From the NCBI GenBank assembly GCA_003164825.1, contig PLUH01000182.1:1-14886 (forward strand): DNA of 14,886 nt, given 5' to 3'. The translations under genes and the position numbers were made by a program. A model generated the notes under the pieces. That model was given only the letters and a program-made list of their open reading frames with translations. It was not told where the DNA came from and searched no databases. Origin of the DNA: Hyphomicrobiales bacterium. Lineage in GTDB: Bacteria > Pseudomonadota > Alphaproteobacteria > Rhizobiales > Beijerinckiaceae. Positions 7,594 through 14,775 of the stretch are shown in pieces; position 1 is the stretch's first letter, and each line of letters opens with the position of its first letter.

Positions 7594-8352
7594 ATGCGTA
7601 GCGGCGAACGTTGGGTTGCGTGGGTGGCTGCGTCGGCGCTGGCGGGACTCGTCAGCGCCTGCGCCGGCGTTCCGCGCGACGCCTCACTGCCGATCGACGA
7701 CCCCAACGAGCAGTGGAACCGCGGCGTTCTCCGCGTTAACCAGGCGGTGCTCGACCCTGCCTCCAATGTGGTCAAGACGGTGCCGGCGCCAATTCGCGAC
7801 CGATTGGAGGATTTGGACGCAAACTTGAAGGAGCCGCGGGTTCTCGCCAACAACATCCTTCAGGGTCGCTTCAACGCCGCCGGCATCACCATTGGCCGCA
7901 TTGTCTTCAATACGACCTTCGGCCTTGGCGGATTGTTCGATGTCGCCACTGCGGGGGGACTGCCTCAACAGAGCGGCGATTTCGGCCAGACCCTGTTCGT
8001 CTACGGCGTCCCCGCCGGCACCTTTGTGAACACGCCTTACTATGGCCCATCGACGCAGCGCGATGCGGTCGGCGGGGCGGTGGATACCGTGGCTGATCCG
8101 GTCGGCTGGGTGATGGGCGGGATTTTGATCGGCTGGCCCTGGTCCATTGGCTCGGGACTCCTGGGGGCGACGGCGCATCTGGCCCAGTGGCAGGAGGCCG
8201 AGAACTCCTCGATCGACTTCTACAGCTTCCTGCGCTCCAGCTGGTATCAAACCCGTCGTGGCCAATTGCGCGAGGCCCTCGGCCTGCCTCCCGAAACTGA
8301 ATCACCGGCCACCGGGATCGCCAAACCGCCGGGGGCCGCGGTCGCCCACTAG
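7594..8352 (+). CDS. mlaA: MlaA/VacJ-family outer-membrane lipoprotein
   Basis: I start at ATG 7594, after GGGG at 7578-7581, giving 252 residues. A frame open from TTG 7555 adds 13 residues before the signal and is less likely. The N-terminus is a lipoprotein signal: basic start, WVAASALAGL, then lipobox VSAC with the lipidated cysteine at 23. The body is clearly MlaA: DDPNEQWNRGVLRVNQAVLD at 35-54, NTTFGLGGLFDVA at 106-118, DFGQTLFVYGVPAG from 129, and GPSTQRDAVG at 151-160. MlaA forms a ring-like channel in the inner leaflet of the outer membrane and passes mislocalised lipid to periplasmic MlaC. Its place just after hpnN (202-nt gap) and near hpnM, with no mlaFEDB in the window, suggests a role in hopanoid or lipid traffic. 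That role is inferred. The symbol marks the family, not proven orthology. Confidence 0.93.
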   Translation: MRSGERWVAWVAASALAGLVSACAGVPRDASLPIDDPNEQWNRGVLRVNQAVLDPASNVVKTVPAPIRDRLEDLDANLKEPRVLANNILQGRFNAAGITIGRIVFNTTFGLGGLFDVATAGGLPQQSGDFGQTLFVYGVPAGTFVNTPYYGPSTQRDAVGGAVDTVADPVGWVMGGILIGWPWSIGSGLLGATAHLAQWQEAENSSIDFYSFLRSSWYQTRRGQLREALGLPPETESPATGIAKPPGAAVAH

Positions 8353-8359
8353 ATGGCAA

Positions 8360-9367
8360 TCACGGCGAGGCGGAGCCCGCCTCATCCTCGTCCCGGCGCA
8401 GGAGATGACGGCCTTCGACCCACTGCCACGCCATGAGGCCCGGCAGGCCCAGGGCCAATTCGCGGACCCGTTTGGATAAGGAAATCGCCAGCGCAATGTC
8501 CGCGGGCAACCCGAACAGCGCGCCGAACACGACAATGCCGCCCTCAAGAGCGCCTAACGCCCCAGGCACCATGAACGCCGCCGCGCGGACCCCGGAACTG
8601 AGGCTTTCCAAGATGAACGCGTCGGTCACGCTGAGGGGCCTGCTGAGGAAATACATCACCAGCCAAGTCTCGCCGGCGCTGGCGACCCACCCCGCGAGGC
8701 GCAGCACGGCAGCGCAGAAAAAGGCGAAGCGGCGACGATATGTGTCCATGACGGCGCCGTCGATCGCCGAAGCGTGTCCGGCAAAGACGGACAACCATTT
8801 CTGCGGCGCGACGCGGCGCGCCAGGCGGACGAACAGGCCGAACATGCTGTTGTGCTGGACCAGCACGAACGCGGCGATCGCAGCTGCAAACACCGCGACG
8901 CCGATCAGTGTCACCCGCGCTACCGCGGTTGCGGCGTCGGAGTTCGATCGGGTGGCGAGCAGGGTCACGCCGGCCAAGACAAAGATAAGCTGAGTGCCTA
9001 CCCCGACCGTGATGTCGACCACCATGCTGGCCGCCGCCTGCGCGCCCGCAACGCCGCGCTTATTCGCGAGCCGCGCCCCGGCGATGTCGCCGCCGACGCC
9101 TGCGACCGGCAACAGCGAGTTGATCGATTCGCGGATCCAGCGGATCCATAAAGCATCGAGGAAGCCGAGACGGCTCGACGCCGGCAACAGTTGGCGCCAC
9201 GACAGCGCGTCAAACGACAAGGGCACGAGATGATAGAGCGTGATCGGCGCCAGCCACCAGCCGAGCACCAGCATGGCGGAAGCCACCTCGGTGGCGCCGC
9301 TCTTGATGATAAGAAAGACGACGAGCAGGAAACCGAATAGCGCGGCGACGATCAGCGATGTTGAAAT
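8360..9367 (-). CDS. hpnL: HpnL-type integral membrane protein (lysylphosphatidylglycerol synthase TM-like)
   Basis: This is a polytopic protein of the UPF0104/LPG-synthase transmembrane family. It has about seven hydrophobic segments beginning LIVAALFGFLLVVFLII. Family hallmarks are LLPASSRLGFLDALWIRWIRESINSLLPVAGVGGDIAGARL, with the conserved R-E-IN-LLP-GG-GGD core, and the late GVRAAAFMVPGALGALEGG segment. HpnL proteins are named from hopanoid clusters and have no settled biochemical role. The start is uncertain. The frame is open to TTG 9469, but those 34 extra residues are polar and unlike the family. An AGGGAG at 9375-9380 sits 7 nt before ATT at 9367, and the nearby ATG at 9372 is out of frame and stops after six codons. 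I therefore mark 9367 as most likely; TTG 9448, TTG 9469 and CTG 9355 are alternatives. Its stop lies 7 nt from that of the convergent MlaA gene. Confidence 0.85.
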   Translation of the reverse strand: MSTSLIVAALFGFLLVVFLIIKSGATEVASAMLVLGWWLAPITLYHLVPLSFDALSWRQLLPASSRLGFLDALWIRWIRESINSLLPVAGVGGDIAGARLANKRGVAGAQAAASMVVDITVGVGTQLIFVLAGVTLLATRSNSDAATAVARVTLIGVAVFAAAIAAFVLVQHNSMFGLFVRLARRVAPQKWLSVFAGHASAIDGAVMDTYRRRFAFFCAAVLRLAGWVASAGETWLVMYFLSRPLSVTDAFILESLSSGVRAAAFMVPGALGALEGGIVVFGALFGLPADIALAISLSKRVRELALGLPGLMAWQWVEGRHLLRRDEDEAGSASP

Positions 9368-9374
9368 GACATGG

Positions 9375-9380
9375 CTCCCT
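9375..9380 (-). promoter_or_regulatory. Ribosome binding site that bears on the HpnL start
   Basis: AGGGAG on the minus strand is the only good Shine-Dalgarno match near the beginning of the HpnL-type frame. It is 7 nt from an in-frame ATT and 2 nt from an out-of-frame ATG. No ATG, GTG or TTG in frame follows it at a usable distance, so it argues either for the rare ATT start or for a base error nearby. Confidence 0.4.
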
Positions 9381-9503
9381 GTCCGGCCGCGGCTCGTCTC
9401 GAAGATTGTGCAGGACGACGATCGCGGCGCCGAACCGTCTATCAGCAATCGTCGTCCAGTTGGAGACAAGCGGCGCCGTCGATGATCCGATCCCGTTCAA
9501 TGT

Positions 9504-10763
9504 GTGGATTCCCGAACCGTCATGCTCGCAGCGCCGATTCTTATTCTCCTCCCGGCGCCGCTCGCCCCGCCCGACGCGGCCGGCGGCGCGCGGGAGCAGG
9601 AAAGCGAGCGCGTGATTCTGGGGCTCGGTCTTGTCCGGCGCGCGGTGCTGGCTGCGCGGCGGGCCGGCTACGGGCAGGTCTTTGTTCTGTCGGCAGACGG
9701 CGGCGCCAGGGCCGGGGCGGTCGACGTTCCTGGCTGGAGCCAGTTCGCCGCGAGCCTGGCTTTTTCTCCCGCCGCCCGGCTTGTCATTGCGCCTGCGGCG
9801 ATCCTGGCGGAGACCGATTGGCTCGAACGGCTGGCGGAGGCGCGGATCGAGCCGGCCGCCTGGGCGGCGATCCCGAACCGAATCGTCATGGTTGCGGCCG
9901 CATCGACTTCCGGCGCGCTCGATGCGCTCGAGGAGAAGGGCGGCGCGCGCGACCTGATCGCGGTCGAGAGCAGCCTCGCCCGCCGGTTCGGCTCGCCGGC
10001 GCCGATTCCGGCAGGGATCGATCCGATTGTCGTAGAGACGCCGGCGGACCTTCGCCTCGCCGAGCGGCGGCTCATGCGCGCGCTGGTCAAGGACACCGAC
10101 GGGTTCATGGCTCGTCACGTCGAGCGGCCGATCTCATTGCAGATCTCGCGCCTCCTGGCGCCGACCGCGATCACGCCCAATCAGATGAGCCTGATTTCGA
10201 TTGTCGTCGGGATATGCGGCGCGCCGTTCTTCCTCTCCCAGCGCGCCTCCCTTCAAACGGTCGGGGCCTTGCTGTTTCTCGCGCATTCGATCCTGGACGG
10301 ATGCGATGGCGAGCTGGCTAGGCTGAAATTTGAGGAATCGCGATGGGGCGGGGTTCTCGATTTCTGGGGCGACAATGTCGTTCACGTCGTCATCTTCGCC
10401 TGCATGGCCATCGGGTGGAGTGCGTCGGCGGCCGCAGGCTGGCCGTTGTTGCTCGGCGCCGCGGCCGTTCTCGGAACACTAGGGTCCGCCGGCTTTGTTT
10501 ATTGGCGGCTCATGCGCGCCAAGGACGACGGCGGGACGCTGTTCACCTCGGTCTCGGCTGAGCCCGAGCGCCCGCTGGCGCGGGTGCTCGACGCCGCGTC
10601 GCGCCGCGATTTCATCTATCTCGTGGTACTGCTGGCGCTCTTCGGCAAGTCGAACTGGTTCGTGCTTTTGGCCGCGCTGGGCGCGCCGATCTATTTTTGC
10701 CTCGTGCTCTTCCTCGCGGCGCGCGAGCAGTTTGGCGACACGCGGAACCCGTCCGGCTCCTAA
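9504..10763 (+). CDS. CDP-alcohol phosphotransferase with degenerate N-terminal nucleotidyltransferase-like region
   Basis: The C-terminal half carries an exact CDP-alcohol phosphotransferase signature, D-x2-D-G-x2-A-R-x8-G-x3-D-x3-D: D265, D268, G269, A272, R273, G282, D286, D290. It is flanked by about six hydrophobic segments, so the enzyme sits in the membrane and moves a phospho-alcohol from a CDP-linked donor to an acceptor alcohol. The junction GFMARHVERPIS followed by SRLLAPTAITPNQMSL resembles the bifunctional inositol-phosphate cytidylyltransferase/di-myo-inositol-phosphate-phosphate synthase family. In that family the first 200 residues form the cytidylyltransferase. Here they end in the expected TPADLRLAERRLMR helix but lack the GxGTR loop and the KP lysine, so that domain is probably inactive. 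The start may be GTG 9504 or ATG 9522; neither has a good ribosome binding site. The stop overlaps the convergent oxidoreductase stop. Substrates are unknown. Confidence 0.88.
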   Translation: MDSRTVMLAAPILILLPAPLAPPDAAGGAREQESERVILGLGLVRRAVLAARRAGYGQVFVLSADGGARAGAVDVPGWSQFAASLAFSPAARLVIAPAAILAETDWLERLAEARIEPAAWAAIPNRIVMVAAASTSGALDALEEKGGARDLIAVESSLARRFGSPAPIPAGIDPIVVETPADLRLAERRLMRALVKDTDGFMARHVERPISLQISRLLAPTAITPNQMSLISIVVGICGAPFFLSQRASLQTVGALLFLAHSILDGCDGELARLKFEESRWGGVLDFWGDNVVHVVIFACMAIGWSASAAAGWPLLLGAAAVLGTLGSAGFVYWRLMRAKDDGGTLFTSVSAEPERPLARVLDAASRRDFIYLVVLLALFGKSNWFVLLAALGAPIYFCLVLFLAAREQFGDTRNPSGS

Positions 10764-11767
10764 GTAGAGAGCGCGAGCCAGGCGCCGCCGGCGGCGCTCG
10801 ACCGCTGGGCGGCGTCGATCAAGCGGGCGCATAGCAGCGCCTCTTCGAGATTGCTTTTGCCGGCGCTTGTCGCGGCGGCGAGAAAATCGGCGGCCACACC
10901 GCCGAACCAGTCGGGGTGATGCGACCCTTCGGACAGGGAGGGCGACGTCCAGCGGCGCTCTTGCCCGCTTGATCTGAGAATAACAGAGTCGCCGACCACG
11001 TGAATTTGGCCCTGGTCGCCGTCGATCTCGATCGCGTTGGCGCGCTCATCGGCGGCCCAGGTGAGAAAGATCTGGCTCAGGCCGAAGGCCGTCTCCAAGT
11101 CGAGAGTCGCGGTGTCTTCGAGCGGCTGGTCGTGGAAGCGCCGCGTCTCAAGCCGCGCCGAGACGCGACCGGGAACCCCAGTCCACCGGGCGACACAATA
11201 GAGCGCATGCCAGCCATGATCGAACAGGATGCCGCCGCCCGCGAGCTTCGGATCGACGCGCCAGTTGGCGATGCCGGGCGCGCAAACGGCTGTCGCCGGT
11301 TGAGTCCGCAACGTCCGCCAGCGCGTCGATCGGACAGCGCCGACGGCGCCCTCGTCGACCAGCGCCGAGATCTTGCGGCAGATCGGCGCTTTGAGCCAAT
11401 TGTGAACCGTATGGAGAACGCGCCCGGCGCGCGCGACGGCTGACGCCAGACGGGCAGCGTCGTCGACCCGCGTGACCAGCGGTTTCTCGCACAGCACATG
11501 GAGGCCCGATTCGAGCGCGCGTCCGACGAGCGCCGCATGGCTGCCCGGCGGCGCGCAGATGTCGACGAAGTCAAGCTGTTCGCACGCCAGCAGATCGTCG
11601 ACCGTGTCGAACCATTGGCCGTCGGGACAGGCGGCGAGAAAGGCGTCCTGGCGCGACTGAGCGGCGTCAGTCGCAGCGACGATCCGGACATCTTCCCGTG
11701 CGCGCCAGCCGGGCATGTGGCCGTTGGCGGCGACATTGCCAAAGCCGATGAACGCGCCCCTCAGCAC
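10760..11767 (-). CDS. Gfo/Idh/MocA-family NAD(P)-dependent oxidoreductase
   Basis: The N-terminus forms a Rossmann fold with LRGAFIGFGNVA (G8, G10, A13). The family's CEKPL motif, with catalytic-site lysine K95, follows. The C-terminal domain contains GGGILFDHGWHALY with D183 and H187 in the usual active-site positions. Family members oxidise or reduce sugars, inositols and their derivatives, so this is likely a sugar or cyclitol dehydrogenase. I chose GTG 11767 (335 residues) because AGAAGG lies 6 nt upstream and the fold begins immediately. An upstream TTG at 11825-11827 would overlap the aminotransferase stop, but it adds 20 residues with no fold role. The gene is last in the minus-strand operon, 56 nt after the aminotransferase. 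Its TAG overlaps the TAA of the convergent phosphotransferase gene. Confidence 0.9.
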   Translation of the reverse strand: MLRGAFIGFGNVAANGHMPGWRAREDVRIVAATDAAQSRQDAFLAACPDGQWFDTVDDLLACEQLDFVDICAPPGSHAALVGRALESGLHVLCEKPLVTRVDDAARLASAVARAGRVLHTVHNWLKAPICRKISALVDEGAVGAVRSTRWRTLRTQPATAVCAPGIANWRVDPKLAGGGILFDHGWHALYCVARWTGVPGRVSARLETRRFHDQPLEDTATLDLETAFGLSQIFLTWAADERANAIEIDGDQGQIHVVGDSVILRSSGQERRWTSPSLSEGSHHPDWFGGVAADFLAAATSAGKSNLEEALLCARLIDAAQRSSAAGGAWLALST

Positions 11768-11823
11768 TGCGCGCCTTCTGCGTTCAGTCGGCAAAACTTG
11801 CGACGCCTCAATAGGCCGCACGC

Positions 11824-13200
11824 TCAATCCAGTCCGAACTTTTGTGCGATTGCGGCGAAGGACTGATCGAGGATGTCGACCCCCTGTAGCGCCTCGTCCT
11901 CGGTGATGACGAGCGGCGGATTGATGCGGATGACGTTGGAATAAGACATGGTGATGAGGCCGCGCTCGAGCGCCTCGTGAAAGAGGGCGCGGGTGATTTT
12001 TTTGTCGAGCGGCGCCTTGGTCTTGCGATCGGCGACCATGTCGACGCCGATCATCAGGCCCCGCCCGCGCACGTCGCCGATGAAGCGGTATTTCTCCTGC
12101 ACCTTCTTCAGCGCGTCGAGCATGACGGCGCCGACACGGGCCGAGTTCTGGACCAGATTATCCTCGGTCAGGGCCTCCATCGCGGCAAGCCCCGCCGCGC
12201 CCGCCAGGGGATTGCCGCCATAACTCGACGACGAGCCGCTCGGCTCGCCGAAAGGCGTGGCGGACATGTTCTCAAGCGACGACGCGACCCCGCTCATCGG
12301 GAAGCCGCCGCCGATCCCCTTGCCGATCGTCATGACGTCGGGCTTGAGGCCGAAATGCTCCGAGGCCCACATTTTGCCGGTGCGGCCAAAACCGACCAGG
12401 ATCTCGTCCGCGATGAGGAGCGCGCCGGCCTCCGTCGCGATCTCGCGCACCGCGTGGATGAAGTCGTCCGGGGGAATGACGTTGCCCGCCGTGCCCTGCA
12501 TCGGCTCGATGATGATCGCGGCGATCTCGCCCTGCGTGTCGTTCTTGATGACATTGCGCAGATGCTCGGCGCAAGCCATCCCGCAGGATGGATGCTGGAG
12601 GTTCCAAGGGCAGCGGTAGCAATTGGCGTAGGGCGAATGGTGCATGCCCGGCGGGAACGGTCCCTGATGGTTGCGGTAGGAGCCGCCGAGAAGCCCGATC
12701 ACGCCTTGCGACTTGCCGTGGAAGCCGCCCCAGAAGCCGATGAACTCGAACTTTTTCGTGGCCGACTTCGCAAGCCGGAACGCCGCCTCGACCGCTTCCG
12801 CGCCGCCCGAGAAAAGCTGGAGATGAGTGATCCCCTCCGGCAGCGTCGCGGCGATGCGCTCAAGAAACTTCGCGCGCGCTTCGGTCGTGAAGCTGCCGAA
12901 GGTGACGCGCTCGACCTGCTCCTTGAGCCGGGCGACAAAGCGCGGATGCGCGTGGCCGAGGCTGCCAACCGCAATGCCAGCGATGAAGTCGAGATATTCG
13001 TTGCCGTCGACGTCGGTGATCGTGCAGCCTTGCGCATGATCGACGACGATCTGCGAGAAGAGCGCGATCGACTGCAGGCCCGGCGCCATCGCCTGCGCCT
13101 CGCGATCGAAGATCGCCTTTGATTTGGGGCCGGGCACGGCGCGGCGAGGCAACTCCCGCTTGGGCGCGGGGGATGGTTTGGCCGATGAAAGGTCGTTCAA
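11824..13200 (-). CDS. Class III pyridoxal-phosphate aminotransferase (HpnO candidate)
   Basis: This is a fold-type I, class III (ornithine/acetylornithine/4-aminobutyrate-like) aminotransferase of 458 residues. Landmarks include DVDGNEYLDFIAGIAVGSLGH, then FSGGAEAVEAAFRLAK for phosphate binding, and GFHGKSQG. These are followed by EPMQGTAGN, then ADEILVGFGRTGKMWA with cofactor-binding D265, and TIGKGIGGGFP with Schiff-base K294. Between strands lies CYRC-x8-C-x3-C (C194, C197, C206, C210), seen in a broad subgroup of class III enzymes. I prefer TTG 13200, ten nt after GAGG at 13211-13214; TTG 13227 is an alternative that overlaps the ATP-grasp gene. In hopanoid producers an aminotransferase of this type, HpnO, makes aminobacteriohopanetriol, and this may be that gene. 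Its tight position between ATP-grasp and dehydrogenase genes argues equally for amination of a keto-sugar or keto-cyclitol intermediate. Confidence 0.9.
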   Translation of the reverse strand: MNDLSSAKPSPAPKRELPRRAVPGPKSKAIFDREAQAMAPGLQSIALFSQIVVDHAQGCTITDVDGNEYLDFIAGIAVGSLGHAHPRFVARLKEQVERVTFGSFTTEARAKFLERIAATLPEGITHLQLFSGGAEAVEAAFRLAKSATKKFEFIGFWGGFHGKSQGVIGLLGGSYRNHQGPFPPGMHHSPYANCYRCPWNLQHPSCGMACAEHLRNVIKNDTQGEIAAIIIEPMQGTAGNVIPPDDFIHAVREIATEAGALLIADEILVGFGRTGKMWASEHFGLKPDVMTIGKGIGGGFPMSGVASSLENMSATPFGEPSGSSSSYGGNPLAGAAGLAAMEALTEDNLVQNSARVGAVMLDALKKVQEKYRFIGDVRGRGLMIGVDMVADRKTKAPLDKKITRALFHEALERGLITMSYSNVIRINPPLVITEDEALQGVDILDQSFAAIAQKFGLD

Positions 13201-13204
13201 GCGA

Positions 13205-14056
13205 TCAATTCCTCTTCGAGGCGACAATGCGCGGGCGCCGTCGGAAGCGCTCGCTCAGGTGGTCCGCGATCGCCTGCGCGGCCTGATCGCGGTACAGCGC
13301 GTAGCTCGGCCACGCATTAAGGTCGATGATCATCGGTTGGCCGTTGGCCTGGATGATCGCGTCGCCGCCGAAGATTTCGAGCCCGAGCGCAGCAGCGGCG
13401 TCGAGCGCGGCCTCATGCAGGCGAGCCGCGGCGAACGAATGGCCCAGCATGCCTTTGTCGCGATGATAGAACCATTGGAACCAGTTGGCGTCCGTCGGAC
13501 CGGCGCCGTTTCTAACGCCGTAGAATTTGACCAGATCGCCCGCTACATGCTCCTGAGCGATGACAAAGGGTATGCCGCGCTCGGCGAATTCGCGCAACGC
13601 CTGGCGCCACCCCGTCTCCGACGCGATATACATGACATCGTCGGGCTGCGTTGCGTGGAAATCGTAGCGCTTGACCCACATGCAGTCGGCCGGCCGCGGC
13701 TTCATTGCATCGGTGGCGACGATCCGGCTGAGCGGCGCCGGCACGCGGCGTTGCGCGAACAGTTCGATCATCCGGTGGCGGTACGTGTTGCGAATGGCGG
13801 CGGGCGAATTGACGACGATCGAGCCTGCTTTCTCCATCGTCGCGAGGCGATCAAGAATTGTCCCGCGCTCGCACATCACGAACACGTTGGCCGAAGGCGT
13901 CTCGATGAGGCCGTCGGCGGCGATGAGCTCGACCCGGAAGCCCCGCTCCACCAGGTCCGCGCCGACTCTTTCCAGGATCGCGGCGTCGTCATCGATCCGT
14001 CCGGGCGAGTGCGCCGCCTCGCGGTAGACGCCCCAACAGGTCATGGCGGCGCTCAT
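13205..14056 (-). CDS. ATP-grasp ligase-like protein (RimK-like)
   Basis: The 283-residue product has the ATP-grasp arrangement. An N-terminal domain ends with NSPAAIRNTYRHRMIELF, the part that precedes the grasp fold and usually positions the nucleotide. Then comes WVKRYDF with a probable ATP-phosphate-binding lysine, and PFVIAQEHVAGDLVKFYGV, the hinge and its acidic residue. The Mg2+ site is EIFGGDAIIQANGQPMIIDLN, with D232, D245 and N247, followed by AWPSYA. Enzymes of this fold activate a carboxylate as an acyl phosphate and join it to an amine or thiol; the partners here are unknown. ATG 14056 overlaps the nucleotidyltransferase stop as ATGA, indicating translational coupling. The frame remains open to 14248, but that part is only the antisense-frame shadow of the preceding gene. 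ATG 14044 is a second possible start. Confidence 0.85.
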   Translation of the reverse strand: MSAAMTCWGVYREAAHSPGRIDDDAAILERVGADLVERGFRVELIAADGLIETPSANVFVMCERGTILDRLATMEKAGSIVVNSPAAIRNTYRHRMIELFAQRRVPAPLSRIVATDAMKPRPADCMWVKRYDFHATQPDDVMYIASETGWRQALREFAERGIPFVIAQEHVAGDLVKFYGVRNGAGPTDANWFQWFYHRDKGMLGHSFAAARLHEAALDAAAALGLEIFGGDAIIQANGQPMIIDLNAWPSYALYRDQAAQAIADHLSERFRRRPRIVASKRN

Positions 14057-14775
14057 TCGCCGGCGTTCTCGTGCTGACCGAATCCCGCCAATTCGGCCGC
14101 CTCGACATCGCGTGCGCGATCGATGTCGAACACCAGCGGCAGGACGACGCCGTAAACTTTGTGACCCCCGTCGACCAGCCATTTGAGATAGTCGCGGAGC
14201 CGGGCGAAGCCGGTCGCAGGCTTTGCGATCCGATGCGCCGGCAGCCAATAGAGGCCAGCCGTCACGTGGCTGCCGCCATCGCCGCCGAGGCGGAGGATGC
14301 GGCCGTCCGAGACGTCCAGCGTCGCCCAGAGGGGATTGTCGTCATCGACATGACCGGTCAGGCCGAGGACGACCGCGTCGCTCGGAAAGCCCGCGGCTGA
14401 GCGGACAAAATGGCGGAAGTCGTCAACCGGCAGGATAGAATCGACTGTCGTGATCAACGCCGGTGAATGGGCGAGCCGCGCGGCGACCAGCTGGAAGCTT
14501 GCATATGACGACGGAGTCGTGCGCACGATCACGTCGAGGTCAAAATCTTGGCCATGGCCACCGAGCCATCGCCGGCAATCGTCGCTCCCTTCGTTGATGA
14601 TGACCGTCACCCGGCGAATGCCGGCGGCGCGAAAGCGATCGAGCGTGTGCTCGATCAGGGGCCGCCCGCCGACCGGCGCCATCGGCTTGCTCGCACGATG
14701 ACCGTCGGCTCGCAGGCGGGTCCCGTCTCCAGCCGCGATGATCCCGCCCCGGAGCATTTCCGCCGCGGTGGTCAT
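14053..14775 (-). CDS. Sugar-phosphate/alcohol-phosphate nucleotidyltransferase (GT-A fold)
   Basis: The 240-residue product begins with GGIIAAGDGTRLRADG, whose GDGTRL loop binds the nucleotide phosphates, then the SKPM lysine (K30) and VGGRPLIEHTLDRFRAAGI. Further in, ITTVDSILPVDDF supplies the metal-binding aspartate. It ends with VFDIDRARDVEAAEL, matching the closing 'D-D-P-D---A' element of NTP_transferase proteins. Such enzymes couple a sugar-1-phosphate or polyol phosphate to CTP, UTP or another NTP. Because a CDP-alcohol phosphotransferase with a broken nucleotidyltransferase domain lies nearby, CTP is the most attractive co-substrate, but this is inference. The ATG at 14775 has GAAGG at 14783-14787, seven nt upstream. 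It overlaps the preceding stop as ATGA, and its own stop overlaps the ATP-grasp start the same way. Confidence 0.9.
   Translation of the reverse strand: MTTAAEMLRGGIIAAGDGTRLRADGHRASKPMAPVGGRPLIEHTLDRFRAAGIRRVTVIINEGSDDCRRWLGGHGQDFDLDVIVRTTPSSYASFQLVAARLAHSPALITTVDSILPVDDFRHFVRSAAGFPSDAVVLGLTGHVDDDNPLWATLDVSDGRILRLGGDGGSHVTAGLYWLPAHRIAKPATGFARLRDYLKWLVDGGHKVYGVVLPLVFDIDRARDVEAAELAGFGQHENAGE

Noticed and set aside
12591..12660. Cysteine set CX2CX8CX3C in the aminotransferase as a novel metal site
   Set aside because: A similar YRCP...CG..C segment occurs in many class III aminotransferases, so it is a subgroup trait and not specific to this gene.
11977..13122. 381-codon plus-strand frame opposite the aminotransferase
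   Set aside because: The translation is rich in Arg, Ala and Asp with no domain, whereas the other strand has a complete class III aminotransferase.
14057..14248. N-terminal extension of the ATP-grasp protein
   Set aside because: It is an out-of-frame shadow of the nucleotidyltransferase coding sequence, and ATG 14056 forms a typical ATGA junction.
9504..14775. Phosphonolipid (2-aminoethylphosphonate) pathway as an explanation of nucleotidyltransferase, aminotransferase and phosphotransferase together
   Set aside because: No phosphoenolpyruvate mutase or phosphonopyruvate decarboxylase is visible, and AEP transaminases fused to PntC are of a different aminotransferase class from the class III enzyme here.
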